Shown here: in pieces, positions 1 to 14,817 of the stretch | Layout of the letters: the number at the start of each line of letters is the position of its first letter | How positions within the stretch are numbered: position 1 is the first letter of the stretch | Source of the DNA: Nymphaea colorata | Taxonomy: Eukaryota; Streptophyta; Magnoliopsida; Nymphaeales; Nymphaeaceae | DNA: 64,000 nucleotides | Direction of reading: 5' to 3' | Assembly: GCF_008831285.2 (NCBI RefSeq) | Contig: NC_045138.2 | Coordinates: forward strand, 2,768,143 to 2,832,142 | Made by a program: the position numbers and the translations under genes | The notes under the pieces: model-generated | The model's input: only the letters and a program-made list of their open reading frames with translations | What the model was told of the DNA's origin: nothing | Databases searched by the model: none

Positions 1-540
1 ATAGTAACGTCTCTGTCACACTTCAATCCCATAAAATATTTCATGCATAACTCATACATATATGATGATAGGAAGGCGGTTCCACTGTTTTACGTGAATG
101 CACAAATAGCAAAAACATGCAGGATTAAACTCTTTAGCGGGACAAACTTTTCATTCTATAAAAGAATCTGATCTTGTCCATGTCCCTACACTCCGGGACC
201 AGGAGCATCCGATTATCCCATTTAAGAAGATTTGTCGTCATTCTATAGAACAGTAGAACACCCACCATGCATTGCACGTTGCCTCCAGCTTCCCCACATG
301 ATATCCGCCCAATTCTTGGCATAATCGACTTTAAGAACAGTTATAGGGGCGAGCTAGTAGGCGAGCAAAGAACTGTTACCTTGAAGAGGAAACCTCCGAC
401 TTGCTAGACAGAATCCTTACAGGCAATGCTCCGGGTGGTCGGCCCAAACTGGAGGGACCAAACGGAAGAACTGGGCGCAGACTGCAGGAACCAGGCAGAA
501 GAGCTGGAGAATGCGCCACCCCTTTCCGGCCGAGGGCACT
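1..540. other. No gene seen
   Basis: Unique-looking AT-rich sequence. The short open frames here have no recognisable motif and overlap on both strands. I see no element ends or repeats. Confidence 0.5.
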
Positions 541-672
541 GTGTGAGAGAGAGAGAGTCAGAGATAGGAGAATGCGATGGTCGATGGGTGAGACGAAGAG
601 AGAGGCGAATGCGATGGCCGATGGGTGAGACGAGAGTCTGAGAGAGACAGAGAGAGCGTGAGAGAGAGACGG
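541..672. repeat. GA-rich tract with a 36-bp duplication
   Basis: Runs of GAGA surround two near-copies of a 36-bp unit that contains GCGATGG, CGATGGGTGAGACGA (about 569-604 and 605-640). The open frames crossing it are low-complexity shadows on both strands. A similar GA-rich tract lies at the other end of the window (63490-63600). Confidence 0.6.
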
Positions 673-904
673 GAAATGTTACATACCTGATACCAGCGGC
701 CGTCCCGCGGAGCCCTGAAAGCACAGCTGCGGGAGACAGATGACGGGATGCTGGTGGACCGGTGGCCGGATGGTGGTGCTGCCCTGTTGGTGTTCAGCGG
801 CAAGGGTGGTCGACGGAAAAGAGAGAGAGAGAGATCGGTCCAAGAATCGAACGGAAGGGTTAAAGAAACGAATGGAACGGCTGCAAAATAACAGTGCAAA
901 AATT

Positions 905-1200
905 TTTACCCTACACCGGTGAACCGGTTTGGGTAACTTCGTGAACCGCTTTCTTAAAATAAACCGGTTTTCAATAGCGAACCGAGTCTGATTTAAACCA
1001 GTTCAGTTTTCGAAACTATAACTCCACTTATTTTTTATCGTTTCAAGTATTTGTGTCAGTTCAAGCTCAGCTCGATTATGACGGGTCGAGCTCGAGTCAA
1101 GGTTTTTGACTTCGAGTTAAGCTCGAGTTGACTTGACTCGTTATCAAGTTTTTTTGAGTTAAACCCGAGTTGACTTGACTCGTTATTGTATATGATTATG
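905..1200. repeat. Decayed repeat with ACCGGTT and GAGCTCGAG motifs
   Basis: Positions 913-1005 repeat the words ACCGGTT and AACCGG. Positions 1060-1190 repeat GAGCTCGAG and GAGTTGACTTGACTCG, the second in two copies (about 1123 and 1168). The GAGCTCGAG part resembles the miniature elements at 3659 and 4539 but has no clean ends. A truncated copy of that family is the likely explanation. Confidence 0.4.
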
Positions 1201-3204
1201 AGTGTTCTTACAGCCTCATTTTATTTCTTCCTTAGTGTTATAAGTTAACTTGATCCCACATGTCCAAAAAAGTACTTAATCTTCCTATGTTAGTGTCTGC
1301 ATTTATCATCGCGTTTATTCTTGTAGATCGGTTCGGCATGGTTAGATGAATTGCTTAAAACTCTTACTATTTAATGTTATCATACTCATCAATGCCGTTC
1401 TCTAAAAATGAAAGACCTTTTTTGTATCTGTTGTAAAGAAATTAAGGAACTGCCAATGTGACAGTTCCAACATTTTTAAACAATCACATCAAATATGTCA
1501 AGGATTAATTAGTGGCTTGTATCATGATTAAAAGTATTGGGGAAATATTACGCAACATATTAGGTGAAATAAGGAACATAACACTGGTAGGCGGTCAGTT
1601 TTTGTTTCGAACTCTCATATGTGTTGCAAAAAGAAAAGGACCTGAAGCACGACAAAGCAGCCCTGAACCCTATAGAGATAAAGAGAAGAGGGGGATGGCT
1701 TAGATCTTAGGGAGTCCAATGTGTACTGCATTATCATGTTAATAATTATCTTTTAATGGCATAAAATTGACTAAAATAACTGATTATTTAATTAAGGCAT
1801 GAATTGTTTGTTACAATAAGCCCTGTCCGCTATGAGCCTCATTTACAAACTAGGATTTCCAAAAAAATGTTATATCAGAAATTAAAGCACATATTGAAGT
1901 AAAACAACCAGAAAGGCAAATAATGACCAAACCAACTTATCCGTTGACCACTTTTTTTTTTAAAAAAAAAGGAAGAAACCTTAGAAAAATTAGACATCGT
2001 TTTTTTTGGCAAATTTACAAAAAGTAAAGTTGTCTGATGAATAGGCGTATAACAAGAATATCTAAGTGTTGGAGGGGCATTTGCCCCCTAATGCCGTGTT
2101 CCTATTAGTAGGCTCCTCGTGTTCAAGAACTCACTTTTTCAATCAAGCTTTCACTATCTTCAAAAAAGAGACGGCAACAAAGTATTATTTTATAATAATC
2201 GTGTCCAATAAATATTCTGGCATGCCTTTAATTAAATAACCAACAAATACTTTTTTTTTCATTTTTTTATAAAAAAAATTGATGATAGAACCAAGTTCAT
2301 TAAATGCTCACATTACTTCCTATAAGCCAGGATGATATAAAAAATGGTATATAATTTACGTGTCGCTATTCAAGACTCAAAATATTTGTTCGTAATATTA
2401 AAATAGACAAGAAAAAACTGTCTCGTTTCTTCCCAAGCCCAAGAGAGTAACTCTACATTAAAAATTGTTTTTTTCTAACAACCTATTTTATTTTAAATTA
2501 AATTAGAACAAGTAAACACTTATCATGGAAAGCTAACCGCTTGGATTTCAATACCGATTTTGTAGGAAGAAAAATAGGAACCCGCCTTTAGTGGAAAACA
2601 ATAATTTGTTAGATAATAAAAAAATAGTAATTTGTAAGAGACGATGCATGCTAACTATCGGCTATCTTTAAAAATTCTACGTAGAAAAATTTAAGCCAAA
2701 AGTCGAGATTTAAAAAAAAATTGTAGCAAATATTTAAGACTGTGGTAAAAAAGGGATTATGGTAGGTAAAATAAGATTGTGGTTTTACCAAGCAAAACAG
2801 AGGGGAACATATACACCATCTCAGTTCATTGGTTGGAGGAGTTGAAATCTTCCAACCATCTAAATGTAAATTTTAGAAAATTTTACTTGTTTTATATAAA
2901 AATTTAAAAAAAATGATATTTTGCCTCGGTCAAACTTTAAAAACTTTATTTTGGCGCTCGTTATGAAAAATTTCTGGCTTTGCCACAGATGTTAGAGGAT
3001 TCCCTCATCCGATGATCCTTTTAAGTGACTTGATTTGTGTTGGGCATGGTATCAATTTCCATAGGCTTCCCTTTGCGAGTGCTTTGTTCAACATTTCGCT
3101 TCGAGAGGTCCGCATTTGAAGACTTTCGCTCATGCACAGATAAGGGCAATTTGGTAATTTCATGTGCTTAACTAGAGTTGTTTAATGTGGTTTTGAAAGC
3201 ATGT
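1201..3204. other. AT-rich intergenic DNA, no gene
   Basis: Poly-A/T-rich sequence with no open frame showing conserved protein features, no RNA gene and no clear element ends. Confidence 0.6.
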
Positions 3205-3325
3205 TGTGTTAAGGCAAAGCCATTTCTTTGAAAAAAATTTTGTGGGCCGAGTGTCTTTTTTGTAATCTCTTTGAGATATTTACCGTTTCTTTGTTCTTAG
3301 GTCAAAAGCTTCGCATGTCTTTTTG
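3205..3325. repeat. Dispersed repeat, copy 1
   Basis: This matches 4240-4360 along its length: GTTAAGGCAA, then CCATTT, then CCGAGTG, then TTTTTGTAAT, then TTTGAGATATTTACC or TTGAGATATTTACC. Two copies in the same orientation 1 kb apart suggest an old transposable element. Confidence 0.5.
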
Positions 3326-3658
3326 CAGAGAAGATATGGTAGTTGTTTACCACAAATGAGGCATAAATATTCTTTTGTCATTATAAAACAAAAAATTTCT
3401 GGATATTTCAACGTCATTTTGGCAAACATTATGTGTGATTTCCACTTGTTTTGCTCACAACCTATATAAACTTCGAAAATGTAGAACAACAATTTATGCC
3501 TAAAATCTATCACAATTACTTGTGGAAAAGCAACTAAAGGGAAAAAAAGTCACAAGCAAAGAGAAGGAAAACAAAAAATATACATGCGGATAATGAAAAA
3601 GAGAATCGAAAATTCATCATCGAAGTGGGTTTGATTCTCCTTAAGCCGTGTTTTGTAG

Positions 3659-4009
3659 TAGGAATGTGTAACGAGTGATTCAAGCTTGAGCTCAGCTAAT
3701 TCAAGCTCGGCTCGAAGCACGTATTGCTTGACTCGAGCTTGACTAGTGTGTTTAAGCTAGTGTCACTTGATTCATATATAAAATGAAGATTAAAAACATG
3801 TGTTAAAATTCATCAAAAAATAACTATATCCCTCAAAATTAACAAATAGGGAAAAGACATGCCGAGTCGAGCTTTTGTAACTCGAACTTAACTTGTTTAT
3901 AACTCGGGTTTAGTTCAAGTTGGAGTTCGACAGGTTTGTTAAACGAGTCAAGTTTACACAGGTGAGTTCGGGTAAAACCGAAGTTGGCTAGACTTGTTGT
4001 GTCCCCCTA
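3659..4009. mobile_element. hAT-like miniature element, old copy
   Basis: The ends are TAGGAATGTGTAACGAGT and, read in reverse, TAGGGGGACACAACAAGT, an imperfect inverted pair. The flanks TTTTGTAG (3651-3658) and TTTGGTAA (4010-4017) agree at 6 of 8 positions, as a decayed 8-bp target duplication would. The interior is rich in GAGCTCG and ACTCGAG words and has no ORF. It appears related to the element at 4539. Confidence 0.45.
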
Positions 4010-4127
4010 TTTGGTAACAAGAATACTGTTTTCTAAACACTACATTCCAAAAGAACCCGACATTCCTTCTATCAAAAGCTCTATTGGTCATCTTGATTTG
4101 TGTTGATCTTATAGACACTCTAGCATA

Positions 4128-4235
4128 TAAGCATAGGCATTGGGCTGGCCTTGCCAAGCCAGGCCAGATAAGGAGTCAGGTCGAGCCGGCCCGACACCCG
4201 AAACTTAGGTTCTGGAAGGGCTAGAAAGCGTGCCG
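4128..4235. repeat. GGCC-rich repeat fragment
   Basis: The words GGGCTGGCC, AGGCCAG and GAGCCGGCCCGA match the ends of the family seen intact at 44734-45033. Only one end is present. Confidence 0.35.
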
Positions 4236-4239
4236 TGTT

Positions 4240-4360
4240 AACTGTTAAGGCAAGACCATTTTTTTTGGAAATTATTCTTGTAAACCGAGTGCCTTTTTGT
4301 AATTGATTGAGATATTTACCATTTTTTTGTGAATATATTAAAATCTTCACGTGTTTTTAA
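4240..4360. repeat. Dispersed repeat, copy 2
   Basis: Second copy of the repeat at 3205-3325, same orientation, about 75-80% identical by eye. It abuts the tRNA-like segment at 4362. Confidence 0.5.
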
Positions 4361-4361
4361 C

Positions 4362-4445
4362 TTGAAAGATTTGAACCCTAGATTCCTTGGTGCTCAACAT
4401 AGCACATTTGTTCCAATGAGCTAGTATTTGCACTTGCACCGTTGA
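4362..4445 (-). mobile_element. tRNA-derived SINE head (probable)
   Basis: On the minus strand there is an A-box-like TAGCTCATTGG (4423-4413) and, about 45 bp downstream, a B-box-like GGTTCAAATC (4377-4368). These are the two internal pol III promoter boxes in tRNA order. Between them is a GTGCT...AGCAC stem. It does not fold as a complete functional tRNA, so a SINE head is more likely than a tRNA gene. Confidence 0.4.
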
Positions 4446-4538
4446 TCTTGTCTAATGAATCTTCCCGCACCTTAATTTGCATTCTCGCCCTCGGTCCGTC
4501 AATTGGCCTTTGGGAGTCGTTTAAATAAAAGATCTCAC

Positions 4539-4963
4539 TCGGGCTGCACAACCAGAGCCAACTCGTGTTTGACTCGTTTATAAACGAACCTAGTTCATGC
4601 TTACATTACAAACATATTTGAAATGATAAATGAGTCGAGTTCGAGTATCAGGAATTCGACTCTCAACTCGCAAACCGATACTCTATATAATATTGCTAAA
4701 ACCGATTCAATGGTTTTAACTTTTAAGATAAAAACAAATTTTCACATGTTACAGGAGTTCAATGAGTTACATGAGGTAACATTTACACAAGTTAAACAGA
4801 TTAATAATTACACAAGTTAAGTTAAAGCTCAAACGAGTTAAATGTGTTAAAGGGTTGAGTTCAATATCGATCTTGTGTAGTGAGTCGAGCTCGAGCTTGC
4901 TATAAGGAGCTCAACTCAAACTCAAGGTGAGCTCGAGCTCAACGTGGCTCATGTGCAGCCTTA
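4539..4963. mobile_element. hAT-like miniature element
   Basis: The ends are TCGGGCTGCACA and, in reverse, TAAGGCTGCACA. They are flanked by GATCTCAC (4531-4538) and GATCTGAC (4964-4971), an 8-bp target duplication with one mismatch. The 425-bp interior repeats GAGTCGAG, GAGCTCGAG and ACTCAA words and has no transposase. An 8-bp duplication is typical of the hAT superfamily. Confidence 0.65.
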
Positions 4964-5279
4964 GATCTGACGTCCAAGATTTCAGATCATTTTAAGCTCA
5001 TGGATTTGATGAATGGAAATGGCAAGTTCTAAGTGGACTGACTGAGTGAAGCGTGCAGACCCCATTTCCACATTTTGTATCTTGATTTTCTTATCATGCC
5101 GAAGCGAACTAAGATGGCGCCACATGAAGACTCTGTGCAACTTTTGTAGGAAGGAAAATGTGAATTTGCCTATAGTGGAGAAAAAAGAATGTTGGACAAT
5201 TAAATAAAAAGTAGTTTATAAGAAACTTTCCTTCATTTCTCCTCCATCCAAAAAATAAAAAATCTTCAACCAGAAAATT

Positions 5280-5915
5280 AACCGACCGGGAACTGAAGAA
5301 TTTTCCGGGATAAGATCTCCATCATTCAAACATGGGACAATTTAACTTTTACGTAGACGACCTTTTTGTGTGGAAAAATTGATCGAGAGAACAAATGGGA
5401 CTCATAAAGTCATAAGAGTAACTTTTTTCTTTTGCTTTTGACAAATTATTTCTTTTCTTGTCCAACTCTTTTTATTACCTTGGGAAAGTTGGCTATCTAT
5501 GTGATTGTAATCCCTGTCTTGGCCTAAGAGAGGAGTGTGCGAGGAGTGGATGATTATCCACGATAACAACTCCCATTCAAACATAGAAGACTTTAACTTT
5601 GATGTAGAAGGCCTTTTTTGGATATGTAACAGACACTAAGGCCCGGTCTGGGACAAGGATTCTCCTTCCTGACTTGGCCTAAGAGAGAAGTCCGGGCAGA
5701 AAGAATAGTTTTTCAGGATAACAACTCTCCATCAAACATAGGAGAATTTAACTTTTCTTTTTTGTAGACGGCCCTTTTAAAATTTAACAGACAATAAGGC
5801 CAGGTCTGGGACAGGATGAAGGAAAGTCTGCGCGGAGTGAATAAATTTTTCCAGGATAACAACTCCCATTCAAACATGAGCGAATTTAACTTTTCTGTAG
5901 ACGGGAAAAAAACTA
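5280..5915. repeat. Four degenerate spaced repeats
   Basis: The block CAGGATAACAACTCCCATTC then CAAACAT, AATTTAACTTT and GTAGACGG recurs with variation at about 5302, 5555, 5725 and 5850. GGTCTGGGACAGG-type words sit between the copies. Spacing is uneven (125-250 bp). The cause could be local duplication or nested copies of one element. Confidence 0.5.
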
Positions 5916-6427
5916 GTGAAAAGAAATGGGACTCATAAAGCGACTTTTTTCTTAACTTTGGACAAATTATTTGTTCGCGTCAGACTTTTTAGTTTTTACT
6001 GCATTGGAAAAGTTATCTATCCACGTGGGGCTTGTTTGTTATTTCCTCTTTTTTCGCGTTGGCTTTTGCACACATTCCTACATGCAAAATAGGATCGGGA
6101 CGGGATATGCATGTCCAAAAATCAAATGTCAAACAAACAATTTATCACCGGATCTTACTACTAGTTTTCTTAATAACTCAAAGGCATAGCTAAGTAGTCG
6201 GAGTGACTGATAGGTTGGTAAAAGTCTATCATTAGTTGGATTATGATAGCACTGAGCAAGCATCAATTGATTGAGGAGTATCTAATTGGTGTAGCTCGAC
6301 CTCGTGTTATAGTTAGTTAATGCGGTTTTAAACCGCTCTTATGTATCAAAAAAAAAAAAAAAAAAAAGAGAGGCTTTAGCCATTCAAAGTATCACATCTA
6401 CCCCTCTTAACTACCACTCTCTTTCTA
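5916..6427. other. No gene seen
   Basis: AT-rich sequence with a poly-A run at 6349-6367. No supported feature. Confidence 0.5.
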
Positions 6428-6780
6428 ATGGGTAGCGCAATTGGTCAGGACCAGGGACGGAGGGAGGGGAGGGGGCGCCTAGGCCACGACCCCACCCTAG
6501 TCAATGAAAAAAAAAATACATTGAAAAAAAATAAATTTTTTTAATTGCACTATCTATTTTTTTTATTTGAATTCAATTTGGCTCTGCCTGGATCCAGAGG
6601 TTGGACTCTCGGTCCGCCCCTAAAGAAAATCCTGGCTTCACCCTTGGTCAGGACGAGTGGTGTATTGTATCCGCATCCTTGGTTTAATTCCTTAATTATG
6701 TTGTCCTAATGGTATTGATGACTCTTGATTTTGAAATTGTGAACGCCACTCTAACACCAATTGGACCATTTTTTTTTCTC
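6428..6780 (+). mobile_element. tRNA-derived SINE, split by a MITE
   Basis: GGGTAGCGCAATTGGTCAGG (from about 6430) looks like a tRNA 5' end with an A-box. After the inserted element at 6452-6646 the sequence resumes with GTCAGGACGAGTGGTG and reaches a B-box-like GGTTTAATTCC (about 6680). Removing the insertion and one target copy gives a normal A-box to B-box spacing, as in plant Au-type SINEs. The 3' end is not sharply defined. Confidence 0.55.
6452..6646. mobile_element. hAT MITE nested in a SINE
   Basis: Starts CAGGGACGGAG and ends CACCCTTG (reverse: CAAGGGTG), the CAGGG type of hAT terminus. The flanks are identical 8-bp copies of GTCAGGAC at 6444-6451 and 6647-6654. The 195-bp interior is AT-rich with no ORF. 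Confidence 0.75.
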
Positions 6781-7289
6781 TCCCTTTGTATATATGTGGG
6801 CATGTGTGATGAGAAAAAAAAAAAAAGAGGAAGAGGGTAGGGAGGTTGATGCACAGGCAAATGCATGCATGCAATGGATATGAACTTACGTGTACTTTGT
6901 AACAAATATTTATATGCGTCACCACATAGAACAGGTTCAACTTAACCTTCACTGACAGCCTGAACCCAACGTCGAGTGGACCTAGCTGGCAACACTATAG
7001 CTGGCAACACTAGGGCTCCAATTTGTTTAATGCGTTCTCTTTAAAAGAAAGGCATTTAGTGTAATTACTACATAATTTCACTTTTATGACAAACATTTTT
7101 GTTTCATAGTTTATAAAAAAAAAGACACAGAAATGCTTCATAAGCATAAGACTTTATCTATTATTTGATAATAATAATAATAATAATAGTAAGTACTAAA
7201 ATAATAAATAACAAACCAAAAATTTATTCTCAATCTTGCACACAAAGCTTCCATAGAAAAAAAAAAGGTTTTTGTAGGAGAACGGCAGC

Positions 7290-7640
7290 TACGGACAAGC
7301 ATGGGCATTGGCCTGGCCCGGGTCAATAATGATTTGGGCTCAGGCTGGCCAGACATCTAAACCCAAACTAACTTGACATTTAAAACTTGAATCCAAGCCC
7401 GTCTTATTAAATTAAAAAATACATATTTTTAAACCCCATCTTATGCTCGGGCCAATTAAATTAAAAGACACATGTTTTTAATATAAAACAATATGTAATT
7501 ACAATTAATTATAATAAAATATTGTAATTATATATAAAAATTAATAAAATATATATTAAAAATATTATCAGTCCAATCGAGCTTAATGAAGCCCATTTAG
7601 CTTAGTGTCGCCATTTAGCTTAGTGTGGAGTCAAAATAGA
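7290..7640. repeat. Copy of the GGCCCGGG-ended repeat family
   Basis: Begins near CATGGGCATTGGCCTGGCCC and has a middle of ATTAAATTAAAA and TATAAAACAAT words like the element at 44734. It ends with CCATTTAGCTTAGTGT repeated twice (about 7600-7635). I found no target duplication, so the borders are approximate. Confidence 0.4.
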
Positions 7641-8163
7641 ATAACGAGTATCGGACCACACCCCAAAAAATAGAAGAGAGAGAGAGATTTGGAAAAGACA
7701 AACATTTTTTTTTCTCTCACAAGGTCTAGGAAAATAGACGTCAGAAGCATACTTGAAAAAAAAAATTAGTGAGTAATAAAAGCATTTAAGGAACAAAGTT
7801 GAAGGGTTTTTTGATTGCCCTTTATTAAACCTCCTTATGATTTGAGATACATCAATTTATTTAAGATTATATTGTAAGTTTTTATCGTGAATTTATGTCA
7901 TATCATAAAAAGTGCGTCACATCAGATCCATTCAAAATCAGATATGGAGTAATCAAATGTCCCTTACTCTCGAGCTATGTTTGTCGCCGGAGAGTGAGGA
8001 CATCTCACTTTTAACTGATTGGGAACAGGTGGACAAAGACGTCCCGTTTAATTCGTTTCGAAAACGACGAATCAAACACGTTCCAAGAGGTCATCTGATA
8101 TGAAATGCATCCCACTTGAGTCCCGAGACCAGCTTTGACTAGAAGTCCACGCTTTGACGAAGG

Positions 8164-8228
8164 TGGGCCCCGCGGATGAGGTCACACACGTCGAAGCATC
8201 TCGACCGTCAAAAGCTCCCAAAGGCCCA
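8164..8228. promoter_or_regulatory. Pair of site II elements upstream of cytochrome c
   Basis: TGGGCC at 8164-8169 and its reverse form GGCCCA at 8223-8228. Site II motifs (TGGGCC/T) bind TCP factors and are a known feature of plant promoters for cytochrome c and other respiratory genes. They lie 330-400 bp upstream of the TATA box. Confidence 0.5.
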
Positions 8229-8443
8229 CGCGCCCTTTCGCGTGATCCCGTGGAGCCGACCGCATGCCTGAGCCACTGGCCAGTAAAATATCTCCTCACC
8301 AGCGGATGAATGTAAAGGATAAGCCGCTGTTTAAATAGAAGAAGTATGTTTCCTTTCTGTTTTGAGTGCAGATTTTTTTGCCCCGTCTTTTGCCGTGGCA
8401 TAGAAAGGCTCTCTAGACTTTACATGTAGGTACTCTTGAATTG

Positions 8444-8449
8444 CACGTG
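8444..8449. promoter_or_regulatory. G-box CACGTG
   Basis: A palindromic CACGTG core in the context TTGCACGTGGTG, about 110 bp upstream of the TATA box of the cytochrome c gene. ACGT-core elements occur with site II motifs in known plant cytochrome c promoters. Confidence 0.5.
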
Positions 8450-8556
8450 GTGTACAATTCCTTTTCCCGCCTTGGTTCCCGCTTTCGAGTACAAGGAGAT
8501 CGCGAAGCTTTCTTTTTGACAATAGTTTATTATTAGTACAATATTATTTTAAAGAC

Positions 8557-8564
8557 TATAAAAG
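8557..8564 (+). promoter_or_regulatory. TATA box of the cytochrome c gene
   Basis: TATAAAAG lies 131 bp before the ATG at 8688. Transcription would start near 8590, giving a leader of about 100 nt. The leader contains AGGGTTAGGG (8661-8670), a telo-box-like word. Confidence 0.65.
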
Positions 8565-8684
8565 GGGGTTCGGTGTTCTCTGCGCCACCGCCGGTGGTTT
8601 CGGTTCATTACCTCCGTCGTCTCTCGCTTCTTGGTAATCTTTGGAGAGAAGATAGCTTTCAGGGTTAGGGCTAAGGGATTCTGA

Positions 8685-12216
<3,532 letters not shown>

Positions 12217-12489
12217 TTTAGCCTCAGTAGTTTCCTACTTTGCATTCAGCGGGCAAAAATATTTTGAATGTTGAGAAACTATTTTTTCGCAATAGACGCC
12301 CTGTGGTACGTGCATACTCTCCAAGTGGCGTTGGGCTGCCCCATCCTTTGATGCATGTTTCCTGAACTCGTATGCTTTTATCTTCATCGTATGTTCAAGG
12401 ACTCCTGTTGTCACACATCTGAAGGAACTTTGAATGTTTCTAAATCCTTTAACGTTGAGAACTGCAATGTTTTATTATGTAGTAGCTGA

Positions 12490-12495
12490 TAATAA
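12490..12495 (+). terminator. Possible poly(A) signal of cytochrome c
   Basis: AATAAA lies 274 bp after the stop codon, followed by T-rich sequence, a typical plant 3' UTR distance. This is the clearest match in the 3' flank, but plant signals are loose. Confidence 0.35.
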
Positions 12496-12499
12496 ACAA

Positions 12500-13373
12500 G
12501 GAAAGAGTTATGCATGTTGCCTTTCAGCTTTGGATGGTAGTTGGGACTATTGCTTCCTTCCTTTCAGGGTTGGAAACACTGGTTAAGTGGTTTGGTCTTT
12601 ATAAAATTGTATACTTTGGATACATCTATCTAGTTTTTTCAAGGATGTCCTGTGTTTTTTGACTACCGCCAACCCTGTACAAGGTAGTCGATGTTCAAAG
12701 CCATGACCAAGCGGTGAGCTCATGGCTGATTCTGGAGACATCACGTTGCGTTATGGTTGACGTCCTGAGCTAAAAACCCCGATCTATCATTGAAATCCCA
12801 ATTCTTAAGCGAGAGAGGAACAAGGATTTGTCTAACCAGAAAGGACGATTCTAGAATCGTGAGATGTTAATCCAATCCAGTCAGAAAACCTTTCGAACTC
12901 GCTCATTTAATATTTAGGGCTGGAAATGCTATTTTTGGATTCTTTGCTTGTTTTTATTGGTTCCAGTTATAGGATCTTTTGTTGGTAGAAGCCGTGAGGG
13001 GCAACCTATTTAAGGGTATCTTTTATTCTTATTCCTTCGGGTGGCTGTGATCAACTTGTGGTTGGATTTTGGGTTCAGCTGGTTCGTTTTGTCTTGGTTC
13101 TTTTCTTTTCCAGTGTGCGGCCATATAATACTAATGAGCTGCTAATGCAGTTCGTCGAGTTCGAGCTGGTTTGGGACTGCTCGGTCGTTGTGATGTTGAC
13201 GTTTCGATAGCTCCGCTTCTCTTTCTAGCCAAAGAGGTAGCCTCAAGATTCCGGAACTCGATTCTTTCACCTGCTGACTGGTTAGCAATGTCTTGCAATT
13301 TGATTGGGCCGGGTTAAAACCGTTCCAGTACCTTGCGATCTCTAGGTTGTCGCATTGCCTTGTCTGACTTGCG
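12500..13373. other. Intergenic, no gene seen
   Basis: Mixed sequence between the cytochrome c 3' end and the duplication at 13374. No open frame with conserved features. Confidence 0.5.
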
Positions 13374-13603
13374 CCACTGAATAATAAGATATAGTGGCGA
13401 GGGCTTTACGAGCAACCGCCTGTAGCTTTTCCTGCCTGTCATCTTGGAAATGGATTCGCCGTCGTTTTGTGGTGCGGGTAACAATCGGCCACTGAATAAT
13501 AGGATCTAGTGGCGAGGGCTTTGCGAGCCACCGTCCGTGGTTTTTCCTGCTTGTCATCTTGGAAATGGATTTGCCGTCGTTTTGCGATGCGGGCAACAAT
13601 CGC
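13374..13603. repeat. Two tandem copies of a 115-bp unit
   Basis: The unit starts CCACTGAATAATA and includes TAGTGGCGAGGGCTTT and TGTCATCTTGGAAATGGAT. Copies are at 13374-13488 and 13489-13603, about 90% identical by eye. Open frames on both strands cross the copies, so neither is convincing as a protein. Confidence 0.75.
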
Positions 13604-14613
13604 TTCGCTTGGCGAAACAAGGGGGACGATCCTAGTCAGGTAACGTATCTGGAACTGGAAAGCCAAATGTATGCAGGCAATAATCGGTCCAATTCGCACG
13701 AACTTGTAGTCGGGCCAAAACATATTTTAAGCTTCTCACCACTCTAAGTTGATCGAGGACCATTTGACTTCGAGAGTCATGAAGCCACCCTGCGTCGTTC
13801 TTGGTTGCAATATGTCTTGTGGGCTCCAGAAACTGATGCCTCTTTCTCATGATAACATCGTGCCAAACATGAACCCCAATATTACCTGCACCAAATTAAC
13901 TCAGAAGCAGGTGAGCTACCAGCCTACCATATCAGACAATTGATAACAGGTCGTTAAAATTTTTAGCTGCATTGTGGCATAGTCCATTATGTTGGAGTAA
14001 TGGACGGTGAAGATCCCAAAATATGATTACCATTGAGCTGTACTGGGTATTGAAATGCCTCCACTTACGGGTTGGAAAAAATTGCAGTATCTTACCGGAG
14101 TTCTGGTCGTTTATATGCTTCCTTCCCTCCGAAAATCAACTCTTATAGAGAAGGAGCAGCCTGAGTCAATACTTACTGCAAGAATGGGCAAGTAAAATCA
14201 GTTTTAGTAAGGGCTTGGGGTTTCCGATTTGATGCGGAAAACATTCTGGCATTTGCAGGCTGCCAAAAAACAGGAACTAAGAAAGAATGACGGTTCGACC
14301 AGGATATGACAACAGGATAGTGTTAAATCCTCACTGTAAGCCAGAGTATACGTTATGTATCGCATCAAAAAAGGTTATAACACATTCAGTTCCAACTTCC
14401 AAGACCAAAATCTGTACCGTTTCTTCTGTAACAACGAGATTAAACAGGCAGTGGACAGATCATTCCTTCACACACACAAAAAAAAAGCAAGTAATCCACA
14501 ACGTCTTCTGCCAGCACGATCAATGTCTCCACATATTCAGTTCCGATCTTAAACAGGTAACTAGTTGGGAGCACTGTCTGTATAAGGAGCTGACGCTTCA
14601 TTTAAGGGGTCGT
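13604..14613. other. Intergenic, no gene seen
   Basis: Several frames of 60-120 codons exist, for example 14287-14658 on +, but they lack any family motif and overlap one another in different frames. I do not call a gene. Confidence 0.45.
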
Positions 14614-14817
14614 CTAAGACCCGGGATCTACAAAAGGCCAACTAAAGACTTTAAGTAAATTCGTAGGGCTACAAAGAACTCGTATAAAGCAGCTAATGAC
14701 TTGAAAGGAAGATAAGGGAAAAACAAACCATGTAACGGTAGCAACAATGTAACAGTAATAATGATAAAGTATGATAAAAGTTCCAACAGTTCCCCAATTT
14801 GCCATCAAATCTGGAAC
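14614..14817 (-). other. Candidate last exon of the PME-1 gene
   Basis: Exon 12 of the PME-1 gene ends after a Gly-Val-Glu triplet. Plant PME-1 proteins I know continue with Ile-Pro-Gly-Leu and end soon after. At 14817 on the minus strand an acceptor (ATCAG) opens a frame beginning Val-Pro-Asp-Leu, in the correct phase. It would run 67 codons to a stop at 14614, with an unusual hydrophobic stretch. The similarity covers only four residues, so this is tentative. The retroelement at 15278-17084 would lie in the intron. Confidence 0.25.

Noticed and set aside
404-899. Frames of 106 and 113 codons rich in Ser, Leu and Arg
   Set aside because: They are translations of the GAGA tract and its flanks.
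14287-14658. 123-codon plus-strand frame
   Set aside because: No recognisable domain; it overlaps other frames, and part is antisense to the candidate PME-1 last exon.
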